This document shows positions 24,338 through 36,347 of a stretch of DNA of 64,000 bases, piece after piece. Numbering within the stretch: the stretch's first letter is position 1; every line of letters begins with the position of its first letter. Both the position numbers and the translations under genes were made by a program. The notes beneath the pieces are model-generated. The model was not told the origin of the DNA. It saw only the letters and a list, made by a program, of their open reading frames with translations, and did no database searches. This DNA is from Loxodes magnus (Eukaryota; Ciliophora; Karyorelictea; Loxodida; Loxodidae). The stretch covers positions 404,522 through 468,521 of the forward strand of contig CAMPDV010000225.1 in the NCBI GenBank assembly GCA_946699065.1, given 5' to 3'.

Positions 24338-27018
24338 ATGTATTTCTTTCTACTTGCAATTGTTATTCACCAAACTTTTTCTTAAACTTTACAAATCATA
24401 AGTCAAGAAAATCCAATCTAGCTTTCAAATATTTTGTCTTATTCAACAACATTTTATGATTTTAACTATGATCCTTCCACAAGTTCTTAAACTTCGTGAG
24501 CTGCTACTGGATGATTCAAACAACAACCCTTATCTGAAAATATTTAACCAATTTTTCTAATAATATAAGATTCTTAGTTTGTTTCATTTTGCTATAGTTC
24601 TGTCTTGAGTTCTTAAACTACTTATATTTATGGAATTTAACCCGAAGTTGCAAAGAGTTCGAACTTTATAATTGATAGTTCTTGGATTTTTTTCTTGATT
24701 TAGCAAAATCAATCTCATTTTAATTGATGTTATGCTAAAGGGATGTACTCACCAAATGATCATTTTTGCGATTCTTAAACTTTTGATGACGGAGGATATA
24801 TTTTCTTTGCCTAGAATGCCTAAATAGATTTAGGATCTTCATAAGGTTACTTTTATTTCGGTTATATGTAAGATGTAAGATTTTGAACTGACAATAAATG
24901 ATTTACTGAAATTGAATTTGTAGATCTTTCTTTACAAAGTCCATGTATTCTCAATTGTATAGGTTATTGCGATAGTCAACTCGTAAATCCATGCTAACCT
25001 TGTAATGATAGATGTCTTACTTGTAACGGATACTTAGATACAAATTGTTTAACTTGTAGACTTAATTAATATATCGACTAATCTAAAACTTGCCAATGTA
25101 ATCAAGGATTTACTTCTATTACAACTAACCCTTTTTAATGTGAATGATGCAATAATTATATGCCTTTTTGCTAAACTTGTTCTAGTATTTCTTTTTGTAC
25201 TTCATGTCAATTACCTAAATATTTAAATTTAGATGGAAATTGTTAAGATAATTGCCCTAATACATAATAAGATAAAGATAATAATTATAAATGTAAACTT
25301 TGTAATGAAGTATTACCTAATTGCTTAAAATGTAACCTTGCCGGAACTATTTGCTCTTAATGTAGTAGTGGATAATATTTGCAAGGAGGAATTTGTTTAC
25401 CTTGCAATGTTATGTAAGATTGCTAATCATGCTAAAATGAAGCTACTTGTACTTAGTGTTCTACAAAGTTTCTTTATTTTAACTTATGCTAAGATTCTTG
25501 TCCTCCAACTCATTAAGATCTAAATATAGATAAAATATGTGAGCCTTGCAATTTAGCTATCTTAAATTGCATAGAATGTACTTAAGATGGTTTAAAATGT
25601 ACAAAGTGCGCTGATGGTTTTTATATAGGAATCGACTTTAAATGCTACACATGCTAAGTTTCAAATTGTAAAACATGTTCAAATGAAGGAAGCTTTTGCA
25701 ACGAGTGTGGTGCACCTTACAAACTAGAAAAAGCAATAAATAAATGCTCATTAAACTGTTCAAAAACTGAATAAGATATAAATTCTGATAGAATATGTAA
25801 CTACTGTAGTTAAGAAATTTCAAATTGTATAGAATGCTAAGAAAATATTCTTTAATGTACTAAATGTCTACAAGGATATTATGTAGATTTCAACTTTTAA
25901 TGTTCCTCTTGTTAGACTATTAATTCCTTTTGTATAAGTTGCTTAGATAAAAATATTTGTTAAGAATGTTCTTATCCATAAAAATTATCTTCCAACTAAT
26001 GCTTAAGTAAATGTCCTATAACAGAGCAAGACTTTAATAATGATAGAATATGTGAAAGTTGTAATGCTAAAATTTAAAATTGTTAATAATGTACAGAAGA
26101 TGGATTATATTGTACTTTATGTACGAAAGGGTTTTACTTGAGTAACTAACAAGATTAGTGTTTACCTTGCTCAGATTTTACTCAAAATTGCTAAGATTGT
26201 GATTCTTCTCAGTGTCTTTCGTGCCTAAATTCCTATAAATTAAGTTAAATAGATAAGCAATGCTACGTTCAATGCCCTGAAACTGAGTAAGATTACGATA
26301 ACGATGGAATATGCCAACCTTGCAGATAATCAATTTCTAATTGTATTTAATGTGATTAGCTAGGAACTATTTGTAATTTATGTGATAAAAGTTTTTGAGT
26401 AAATTAAGATAAAAAATGTGATAAATGTTCTCTAAGTATAGAGTTTTGCGGTGAATGTTCTTAAGATGGATAATTTTGTTCTAGTTGCTTATACCCTAAA
26501 AAACTATAAGGTAATTAGTGCTTAGATAGTTGTTTAAAAGGTTATTCTTCCGATTCTTAAAATGTTTGCTAACCTTGCAACTATAAAATATCCTAGGATA
26601 AATGTGTAGATTCATGCCCTAATAATGAATAAGATATGGATGGAGATAATATTTGCCAAGCCTGTAGTTTTATAATAGGAAATTGTGAGAAATGTCATGA
26701 AGAAAATAGAAAACTTATTTGTGATTAATGTTTCGCTAATAAAACTCCAAGTCAAAATTCTTGTTCTTCATGCGATGCTATTCATAAAGATTGTATCTTA
26801 TGTTAAAATTAGACATAATGTCTGCTGTGTAAAACAAAGCTTTCTTAGAATACATGCAAAGAAAAATGTGATGAGACTGAATAAGATTACAACTAAGACA
26901 AGGTATGTGAATCTTGTAGTAAAGAGATTGAAAATTGTAGCAAATGTGATTAAAGTATTAAGTAGTGCTTAGAATGTGAAATAGGATTCTTTCCAAAGAA
27001 CTAAGAATGTATTCCATG
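24338..27018 (+). repeat. Right arm of 2.7-kb inverted repeat
   Basis: Mirror of 13785-16456: the shared portion of cysteine-rich genes 1 and 2, beginning at the start codon and ending inside the CxxC region. In some stretches (e.g. about 26395-26460) this arm is closer to copy 3, which suggests gene conversion among the three genes. Confidence 0.75.
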
Positions 27019-29026
27019 TTCTCAGAATCATGTTGATTGTATTAAATGTTCCAATAAAGATATTTGCTTAGCTTGTTCAAATAGCAAATAAATATTTAAT
27101 AATAGTTGTATAGAAATTTGCTCTACAACTGAGCATTTCAACGAAATAATAGGAATTTGCTCTCCTTGCTAACTGGTAATAAATAATTGTTAAGAATGCT
27201 CAGAAGATGCAACTAAATGCCTAGTCTGTCAAAATGGATTCAACTTAACTTAAAATTTTACTTGTGAACAGTACAAAAATTAAACTAATGAAGAGGAACA
27301 GGAAATAAGTTAAGAGCTTTCTGAAAGTGAGAAAAAATACATTAAACAGACATAATATGCAAATAAAATGTTTTCAAATGCTATAATTGCTTCATCAATC
27401 GTAATAGCTCTATTTCAATAAGGAAGTACAGCAGGTTTTACTATTTTCTGAATAATAGTTTTTCTCGATGAGTTATTATGTTTAAATGGGTTGCTTAACC
27501 TGAAATTTCCAAGTAACTTAGCTTATTTCTATTAATTAAAATAAGTAGGAATTCTTAGTTTCAATTTTGGAATACAAAATTAATTTCTAACAAATAGCAA
27601 ACAAAATGAAATAGCCAACGAAAATTTAAACATTTATAATTATAAGGAAGATATTCTACTTTCTAATATTTATAGAGCTTCGTTTGAACTATTTATTTAG
27701 GTTTTAATATTTTTAGCCTGCTTCATTATTTCTTGAGTTTGAACTGCTAATAAATACTTTAAGAATGTAGTTTCTCATTTTAAATATTGTTCATTTATAA
27801 GGTTTTGCCTAGTTAATACTATTTAACTATGAATAGCTATTCTACTTCAGATGTAGAATTTACAATGAAATGATTGATATGCTTGCTTTAACTCTATTTT
27901 AGCTTTTGGCCTACTGGTAAGTATTTTTATTTAGATTGTATAGATTCTATTTTTAGCTTTTACAATCTACTAGATTTATTAAATGAATAGAGTAAGAATA
28001 AATAGAAATTAAGAAAGTGAAAGCTAACTAATGGTAAAATATGGAAGTTTATTTGAAGAGTTTAGAAATGAAGCAAATTTACCAGTTTCTAGTTTTTATG
28101 CTTTATTTATATTACGAAGATTTATAATAAGCTTAGTCATAGTATTTGCTTAGTAGCAGCAAGAACTTTAAATAGTTACTATGATAGTTTTAAGTATAGG
28201 CTAAATATCTTATTTAGTTTATTTCAATCCTTACAAATCTAAGATTGGCTTGATGTTAAATGTTTTTAACGAACTAACTTTCTCTGTGATTTACCTTTTG
28301 AATTTTTGTTTCGTAGCCTTCGACGAAAAGCATAGAATACTACTAACCTAAGATATGTTTAATGATACAGGTAAGTGCATTATATTCCTATCAAGTTTCT
28401 TATCTTTTTTAAATATTTCAGTTTGCTTTATAATGCTTCTTGGTTTATTATATCTAAAATACAAAGATCATAGAAATAAAAACTAGTAGTAGTAAAGAAT
28501 TTCTCCTTTAAATGAGAAAGATTTAGAATAAAATAATGATTAAGCTAAAATAAGAGAAACTAATTTATAAATGAACAACCAAACATTTTTATCTGAAAGA
28601 TAGGAAAATAATTTATAGCTTTACTTATCCAACTATTATAAAGAGCAACCTGAATAAAGTTAAAACTAAATAGAACTAATCAATAAGAAAGGGTTTTCAC
28701 TTAAATAAAATAGTCCTCAACTCCTATAGAAAATAGATTAAAGAGTACCTTAACATAAGAACTATTCGGAGTTTAAAAAAAATATAGTGGAGCATCTATT
28801 AAAAGAAGCAGAAAAGTTAAAAGTAGATATATCAAGTCTAGATAAGGATTTTAATAATTTAGAAATTTTTGATTATGAAAAAGACTAAATCGTATCTATT
28901 GAAAAAAGGTTTAAAGAAAAAGTTCTAGAATCTCTACAAAAAATTGGCAGTAAACAAGAGAATGAAAATAAAATAAAATAGTTGATGATCTGCTTTGATG
29001 ATATATGTTTAAAGGAGGGAATCTGA
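24338..29026 (+). CDS. Cysteine-rich multi-pass surface protein, copy 2
   Basis: ATG 24338 to TGA 29024-29026 is exactly 1563 codons (1562 residues), no intron. Signal peptide MYFFLLAIVIHQTFS; laminin-G/ConA-like domain to about residue 190, containing GYMQDVRFW with W as TGA (24884-24886); CxxC repeats to about residue 975 (e.g. CNDRCLTCNGYLDTNCLTC); membrane spans from about 1010 to 1375 (e.g. SFELFIQVLIFLACFIISW); then a 185-residue Gln/Lys-rich cytoplasmic tail. Many Trp codons in the membrane region are TGA, including two in SWVWTANK. Up to about 27018 the gene is almost the same as copy 1; beyond that the repeats and membrane half differ, so it is a mosaic. Convergent with the gene ending at 29091. 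Probably a surface receptor or antigen; ligand unknown. Confidence 0.93.
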
Positions 29027-29090
29027 TATCAAAGACATAAACTTATCTTAAATAATTGATATAAAATTATTTTTATTTAGCAAAGCAAAT

Positions 29091-30260
29091 TCATTTAATT
29101 CTTTAAATATAGATTCCATGCTTTAGATTTATATAGGTCATGGATTATTAGGGATAAGCTATGTAATTTATATTAGAATGTTTATTTTAAAATAATTAAA
29201 AATGATTAAACATAGTTATTTACCTTTAAGCATAAATAATTGAATATTTTAGTTAAGTCTTAAAAATAAAAGGATTTATCTTTATATTTTGATTATTATT
29301 AAAAGATACTAAATACTTAGAAATATTAAGGAGTCTTTTACAGCTATATCAATTTTAAATTAATTGATTAAGTTAAACAGTTTCCTTCGCAAATTTTTTT
29401 AAAGGAAAAATTTAACTTGGATTGTTCTCTTTATATAGCATTAAAAAATTTTGACTAAAAAGGACAACTCAATGACTAATCTAAAAGAAATAGAGTAGTT
29501 ATATCATTATTATCTTATAAATTTATTTATTCATTTACTCTTGCAATTTTGCTGTAGTCATGCTTTTCTTAATAAACATCCTTCTTTTGAGCAAAAATTA
29601 TTAAATTATTTAATTAGTTTTAGCTTTTGGCTTTTACCAGGAGAATTATGATGTTCTGTAATTTTATTTAAGTAGCCAATTTATTTTTATTATCTAGTTT
29701 TTTTATTTTTAGTCTTTCGTAATTCTTTTGCTTGATATTGATTTGATAACTTTTATTAATTTCTTCTATCGGATCCAGCTTACTTAAAGTTCGTTCTTAA
29801 ATTTTTCATTAATCTGCTTTTTATTCGAAAACAAAAGTTTTCTTCTTCCAAGTTATATCCTTTCAAATGCTTAAATTCTTTGATTCTTATTTAGATTTTA
29901 TTATTTTAATGAAAATAGATGCAGACTCAAGATTAAAATTCTATCAGCATTAAATTTAATAAATTATGTACAAACAAGTATCAATTAATCAGATTTAGAT
30001 CTGTCTACAATTTTGTGGTCAATTTTTAATTGGAATTTGCTCTTCCAATCTTATAAATTTTTACTTCCTTTGAGAAATTTGAAAGAGTTTATGTCTTATT
30101 TTTAGGAAGACCATTTCTACATTATCACTAAATTTAACCTTATTTTTATCTGCAGTTTTCATTTCGCTATTTTGTTGAAATAATTTGAATTATTTGTTCC
30201 AATTAATTAAATTTCTTAGTTACTACAGCACTAATAAATATCTTCCTTCTATTAATTCAT
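29091..30260 (-). CDS. Hypothetical protein
   Basis: ATG 30260 (MNQQKEDIYQCCSNQEIQLI) to TGA 29091-29093 is 390 codons. This frame is clearly richer in charged residues and Trp than the other two, for example INEKFKNELQVSWIRQKKL and QKWSSQKQDINSFKFLKG. It is basic, with no membrane span and no family I recognise. Trp uses TGG and TGA. It converges on cysteine-rich gene 2 with 64 bp between the two stops. It lies just upstream of, and divergent from, the second helix-turn-helix copy, the same relative place as the gene at 6572-7567, but the two proteins do not look alike. A competing frame on the same strand (30162-29029) was weighed and is poorer. Confidence 0.48.
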
Positions 30261-31208
30261 TTTTATGATTCTTTTACTTTAAAATTAAATTTTAATGTAT
30301 TATTTAATTATTTTTTCTCTCATTTACTAACAATTTTTATAGAAATAAAAATTGTTTTTCTTTAGGATTTTCTACATTAAGTAATAAGAGTAAAATCATT
30401 TTAGATTTTAAATAGATATTAAATTTATTTTTTTCATAAGTATCTTGAATTTTTTCTTCACATTTTTAAATTATTTTTACGTAATTTGATTTAAACTATT
30501 TTCTATTTTTATTAATTCCCTTAAGTTTCTTATTTTAAATTATGATTTTATTTATTGTGCTTTATGATTTATCTTATGTATACAAGTTTCAAATGAAATT
30601 AATTTTCTTTTATTACTTAAACCTTAAAAAACTATTTTTTTCTACCTTTACTAAAATTGTTTTGCTATTAAAACTTTAACTAAATAAATTTCTTTAAAAA
30701 TATTAGCTTAGTAATAGCATAATTTTCAAATATAGATTATCATTTAAAGCTATTTTAGAGGTATTCCTTAAAAATAATAATATTAGTAAAAAGATTTAGA
30801 AAATACTAATAAGGATATTATATAATAATAATCCTATTGCATTGCTTATAAAATTCATCTATCTTTGACATTTTAGGTATTTCTTATTTATGAAGAAATG
30901 CAATTACACTCTAAGCTTCATAAGAATGAAGATTTCTGATATTTTAAAATGCATCACCATACATTTATAATTATAATTATATTTACTTATTTACCTAACT
31001 GTATATTTCTAATAAAATGCTTTTTTGACTTATAAGATATTTATGAATCTCTTTAATTAGAAATTGATTATTTAACAGTATGCTTAATATTTTTAACTAA
31101 TAGGCTAAGAGAGAAATACTTTCATGCTAATTAGATTTAATTATCCTTGCATTCCATTTTTTATTTAATAAACTTATTATTTAAGCAATAAATCTCTTCT
31201 CTAGTATA
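30261..31208. other. Intergenic region with left edge of duplication copy B
   Basis: AT-rich. From about 30895 onward it matches 7690-8001 closely; before that it does not. No gene recognised. Confidence 0.5.
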
Positions 31209-31963
31209 ATGAAAAAGATAAATGTTTCTTATCTCATTTTAGATAACTAATAAAATCAAGTAGCTAGAGGACAAGGAGAAACGTTCTTGTCAATTTATGA
31301 GTTTAACCAATTTGACTTTGCAGAATTAATAGAAAAAATTATAAGTAATCTAGAAAGAAAATTTACTAAGTAAGAGATATAAAATTTACTAGTTCCTTCA
31401 AGAATCTATTTCAAAAAGCAAGGAATATAAACTTATATTCTCACTTATAGAGGAACTGAAATAAAGCGATCATAATAATCTTTGATTATATTCCATTTAA
31501 TAATAATATTGAAGTAACAATAGCTTTAATTAAATCTTTTAATCCAAATGAAAGCAAAAAGTCAACAACTAGAGCAAGAGAAAGACAAATAAAGGAGGTG
31601 ATCGAACTAGTATTATAATGAAGAAAATAATATAGTGGACTAAAAGATGTAGAAGGAAAATTGAAGCAAGTTAGTTTAGAAAAAGCAGCAAAAAATTTAG
31701 GAGTAGTAAGAAAAACATTAGATGATTGATAGAGCTAATTAAAGATAGGAATTTAAAATGGATTTAATTTTGAGAAGAACAAGAATAATTATATAACAGT
31801 GTTAAGAAAATTTAACAGAAATTATAAAGAAATTATGTAGAATACAAATGAAGAAAATCAAGAAGAAGAATATCAGAAGAAAGATTATGATATGGAGAAA
31901 TATATTTATAAATAAATACGACAATTTAATTTTATTGTTATAGTTATATTAAAAAAAGACTGA
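31209..31963 (+). pseudogene. Helix-turn-helix-like protein, copy B (frameshifted)
   Basis: Starts like copy A (ATG 31209, MKKINVSYLILDNQQ). A 4-base deletion of one gatt unit near 31484 (aatctttgattatattcc, where copy A has ttgattgattatattcc) breaks the frame after about 92 codons. The downstream sequence stays coding-like in the shifted phase, with the full helix-turn-helix motif, down to TGA 31961-31963. Both Trp codons that are TGG in copy A are TGA here (31619-31621, 31727-31729), and a CAA is TAA. The otherwise conservative changes suggest recent loss, or an assembly error at the gatt repeat. Confidence 0.68.
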
Positions 31964-32022
31964 TTATAGCTATTAAATAATTCAATAAAAAGAACATTCT
32001 AAGCCTTTGTTTTAAAATTTCC

Positions 32023-32261
32023 TCAATTTTTTTTATTTATTATATTAAAGCTTTTAAAATTTTAATTTTTTTCCACTTTCTAACTATCTCCAACTGAATA
32101 ATCTCCTACTGAATTATCTTAGTAGTATACAAAGAGTATCTATAGAGTAAATATTAAATCTTCTTTTTCTAAGCTAATGCTTTTAAATTATTTAAATTTT
32201 AACCTTTTAAATCTTACTATAAAGTGGTTAAAACCTCAATTTCTTTGTTCTTGTGCTTCAT
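32023..32261 (-). pseudogene. Small hypothetical protein, copy B (frameshifted)
   Basis: Same start (MKHKNKEIEVL) and same terminal TGA (32023-32025) as 8816-9055, but 239 bp instead of 240. One A is missing from a short run about 75 bp into the gene. After the gap the DNSVGDYSVGD phrase is intact in the shifted phase. A sequencing error in the run cannot be excluded. Confidence 0.42.
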
Positions 32262-35200
32262 ATTTTCTTAGTAAGTTAGAGAGTAAATAAAAGAATAAAG
32301 TAAATTGTAAAGAATGATTAGAAATAAAATATCTTATATAGATTATTATAAATGCATCCATATATTTTAGTTAATTAAAAAGCTATAATAACTATTTAAA
32401 TTTAAGTATAAATAGCTATAAGTTTATTAGCTTTTAGATTAATGTTTATTATACATATATCTCTAAAGAAATAATATTTAGATTCATACTATGTAATTTA
32501 AAGGTTAACTTAATATTTTAAATTTAATGCTTAATAGTTAATAAGTAGGTTATATTCATCTAAATTATTCTTACAAATTAGATAGCTTTTATTACATCTT
32601 CTTATATATCTTTTAGTTATTTCTATATTAATGCTAAGTTTTATCATTACAATTATATCTGAAAATAGATAAATCATACATTTAAGCAAGAGAAATTAAT
32701 ATTAGTTAGTTAATTATTGATGATAGATTATTTGATTTATAAAGGTTGAAATTAAAATTAATAATCTAAAGATATAAAGAATAGTTAGATTTATATTTTA
32801 TTACATCTTAAACTATTAAAAAAATCTTTAATCTTAATTATTAAAATAGAACTTGCTTAAATATTTTCTATCAAGTATCTCCTCTAACTAAAATAAGTAC
32901 TTTCATTAATTATTTCTATCTATATGTTTTTAATTTATTTTCTTTTAAATAAATATTAGATTTGTATATTTTGCTAAAATAAAAGAAACCTATTTTTAGA
33001 TTTAATTATGATTATAATATTTTTTATTAAATATTTCTAATGTTTTATTTATTTTTCATAACTAATTTGTCCTAATTTCTTTAAAAATTTAATTATGACT
33101 TAATAAAGTAAAATGCTATGATAATTAAGGAATTTGATTTGTAGATTAACTTCTATTTTTCTAGTTCAATTTTCTTTTGAAGATATTTACAGTTTATACT
33201 TCTTAGATATTTTATCTACCTTTAGCCAGATTTTATTTTTTTAAGTTGTTGGTAATTAAATAAAATAGACCTGACTTATTAATTTTTTGCTTAGCTTAAT
33301 GATAATAAAAGTTAATTATAATTTTGTTTAGATACTGTTAAATTGTTTATAAATGGTTACTAGTGTGTTTAAGACTTAAATAATGTTTTCTAGTGATGGT
33401 AGTTAGTGAAGTATTGTAATAATAGTTGAATAATATAATTATCTTTAAATAGATTTAATAATTTAGTGGAAACCATAAGGTATTGATTCTTGTTAGTTTG
33501 AATTAAATGTTGAAATGTTAATAATGATGTATTTGAAAAAGAGATATTAAAGCATTTTATTATCTTAATATTTATTTTCTTAATAAAAAGTATGATATAC
33601 TTTTATAGGAATCTTTTATAATGTTGATAATAAAGCTTAAGTAAATAGCTAGAGCTTTATAATAAATACCATCATTTATTTTAATACTCCTTATAAATAT
33701 ATTTGCTATATTTAGCTAAAAATTAAATCTAACTTATTATATATCTCTTAACTAAAAAAGGAAAACATACAACCTAGAAAATCCTTATAATAGACAAATA
33801 AATACTTCTAATACCTTTATTAATATATTAGCTCCTATTATTCAATTATCATTCTATCACTTTAAATCATTATTTCTTTGCTTATCTTATTTTATATTAC
33901 ATTTACCTAATCTTATTTTGTTTCCTTTTGTTATACTGTTCCTGTGCTTTCTTTTATTTTTGATTATTTTGGTCTCTCAATTTATTAAATTTTTAATTTA
34001 AAAATCACTTATAGTATTATATGTGTATCAGTTACTCTAATTTGAGTGTCTCGTTTACTTAGTGTAAGTTTACTAAATCTTAAATTACTAGATACAGAAT
34101 TTATGTTGATAATTTAATTTTTATATTTCTATAGTTAATATCTCTTATTAGCTCATTTATTTAAATTTTGTTCTTCACTAATTTTCGTATTTTATATCTA
34201 AAACTTCTAATTTTCTCTATTTATCAAACTTAATATACAGCTATCTTATTATGTCTCCTCATTATTTTTAGACATAGTAGCACATAAATATTTAGATTTA
34301 ATGTCTTAGATTTCTTTCTTAATCTCCTATTGATTTACATTATTTAAAGGAAATAATATTTAGAAATAAGAAAGTTTAATGCTAGATAAGAATAAATTTA
34401 GAGAAAAGCTAATAAATCATTAAGTTAGATTAATTTATTCTAAATGATATCTCAAATTAAGTATTTTTTATTAAGTAGTTTAAGCTTATTAAGTGTATAA
34501 ATCTTTTATAATAAAAGTACTTATAGATTTAAATACTAATTTACTTATTTATCAACTAGAAAAATGATTATACTTATATATAACAATAACTAGTAGAATT
34601 ACATTCATCAATTTATCAGCTATTATATTTTAAGCTATTATTCTAGACTCTCTTATCTTTTACTAGTCATTGTTAGTAAATATCTTAAATTATACTTATT
34701 TAAGTTTTAATTAATACTAGCTTAAATATAATTAATAGGATTACTTATATATCTAATTTATAAATAGGCTAATATTTTAATACCTATCAAATAAAACTTA
34801 TCTTTAGCTTAAATTATAGAAGTATCTGATTTAGATAATCAACTATTCACTGTTAAGTATTTTCTAATTAGATTTCTATACTTAAATACAGTTAAAATTA
34901 TTAGATTTAGAGATCTAAATTTACCCTATTTATTTTATAGAATCTATTTAATAAAGCAATCATGCATTACTAATAAGATTATTATTTAAATTTTTAAAAT
35001 TTAGCAAGAGTATGATAGTTGCTCTAGTAAAACTAAACTTTGTTTATTATAAGATTAAAGTAGGCAAATATATATAAAGTTAAGGATTTATATACCAATA
35101 TTTTGAAGAATGTATTATATAAATATAAAAGCTACTAATTTATAAAACTAAGTCTATTTATTTTCAAGTCATATATTTTAGATTGCTACCTAAAATAACC

Positions 35201-35605
35201 TTTTAATACTTAACAAATAAATACCTTTATTTAATAATTTTAACATCGATATTAGATTTTAGGAGCTATTAAGGCAATTAAAATAAATAGCTTTATCTTC
35301 AAAAGCTTTAGGAAGGAGTAAAATAGTAAAGTACGATAATTTGATTACTTCATTAACTAATTTCATAATATATTTAAGTATTTTGCTTTATGACTAAGAA
35401 ATTAAAGCTTTAAATTAAATTTTATACATTTGGTAGAGTATCAAGCTAGAAGGATAGATAGAAATAATCAATAATAAAGAATATAAATAGATTCCCTCTT
35501 TTATAATGTACTTCATACAATTAAAAACAATTATCTGATCTTTTTAATTCTAAGCAATTATTTTTAAAAAAATTGAAAAATGATGATAAATATAATAATT
35601 TTAAC
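32262..35605 (+). other. AT-rich region homologous to 9056-11339, with an insertion
   Basis: Shares ATG 32352 (MHPYILVNQKAI) and many patches with copy A but with frame-changing indels. Between about 33010 and 34345 lies sequence that copy A lacks. No gene can be supported. Confidence 0.35.
33010..34345. other. 1.3-kb insertion relative to duplication copy A
   Basis: Copy A passes directly from aaataaaagaagcctac (9845) to aagtttaatgctagataag (9890). In copy B the same two anchors (32981 and 34370) are about 1.3 kb further apart. The insert is AT-rich, T-rich towards its right end, and has no recognisable ORF, inverted termini or target duplication by eye. It could be a germline-type eliminated sequence, a decayed transposon, or DNA deleted from copy A. 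Confidence 0.6.
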
Positions 35606-36318
35606 ATGCCAATAATAAATATCTCGCTTTCTTCTATCAATATAGCTAATGAGCTTGCAAAATTAGTTGATTAAAATTATTTTCTAGAAAAATAAAATAA
35701 TAATCTAGTGCAAAATTAAGTAAAATAGTCAAATTGGCAAAAATCAGAAAGGATATAATTATTTTAGGATAAAGAAAAAAGTTTTAAAGAGTAAATACTA
35801 AAATGAGAATAGAATTAGCTGAAAAAGTTTAAATAATTTAAGCTCTAAAAAAATAGATTGCTTGCCTAAAGTTTATAAATCTTTGATTCTAAAATCTTTA
35901 AAAAAATAAGGGATTCTTTAAAAAAATGAATTGTAGGCTGGTAAGTGAAGATTTAATCTTGCGAAAATAGAAAATTATGCAAAGTAAAACTGAAAATATC
36001 TCAAAATGAAAAAGATAGAAAAATTTGGAGTAAGAAAAGAACTATCAAATAATTTTCAGCACAGAAAACGAATTTCTAAAGAATAAAATAAAAGAGAGGC
36101 TATTTCTAATTTATTGAAAATTAGAAAAGAAGAAAGCGTCAAATATTTTGGGATTTTTGGCTTATAGAATAATTAAATCAAAAACTGAGTGAGAAAGTAT
36201 TAGAAAGTTAATAATAGCTTTTAGCTAAAAAATTCCAAACAAACTCTATTTATTTCAAAATGGTTTACCTATTAATTATTAAATCATTAATTTAGTAGTT
36301 ATTAAAATATATAATTGA
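35606..36318 (+). pseudogene. Coiled-coil protein remnant, copy B (one apparent frameshift)
   Basis: ATG 35606 (MPIINISLSSINIANELAKL) opens a coiled-coil frame: QKSERIQLFQDKEKSFKEQ, then ILKWEQN with TGA as Trp. Near 35930, after a run of A, the coding-like phase shifts by one and continues as LVSEDLIL, STENEFLKNKIKER and YRIIKSKTEWESIRK to TGA 36316-36318. It aligns with the copy A remnant at 11340-12004. About 230 residues if the shift is an error. Family unknown. It ends 29 bp from the convergent cysteine-rich gene 3. Confidence 0.45.
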
Positions 36319-36347
36319 AAGAAAAGTAAATTAAAAATTTTCTAGCC

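Noticed and set aside
29029..30162. Alternative minus-strand frame starting MKTADKNKVKF
   Set aside because: Also whole codons long, but less charged and less protein-like over most of its length than the frame from 30260.
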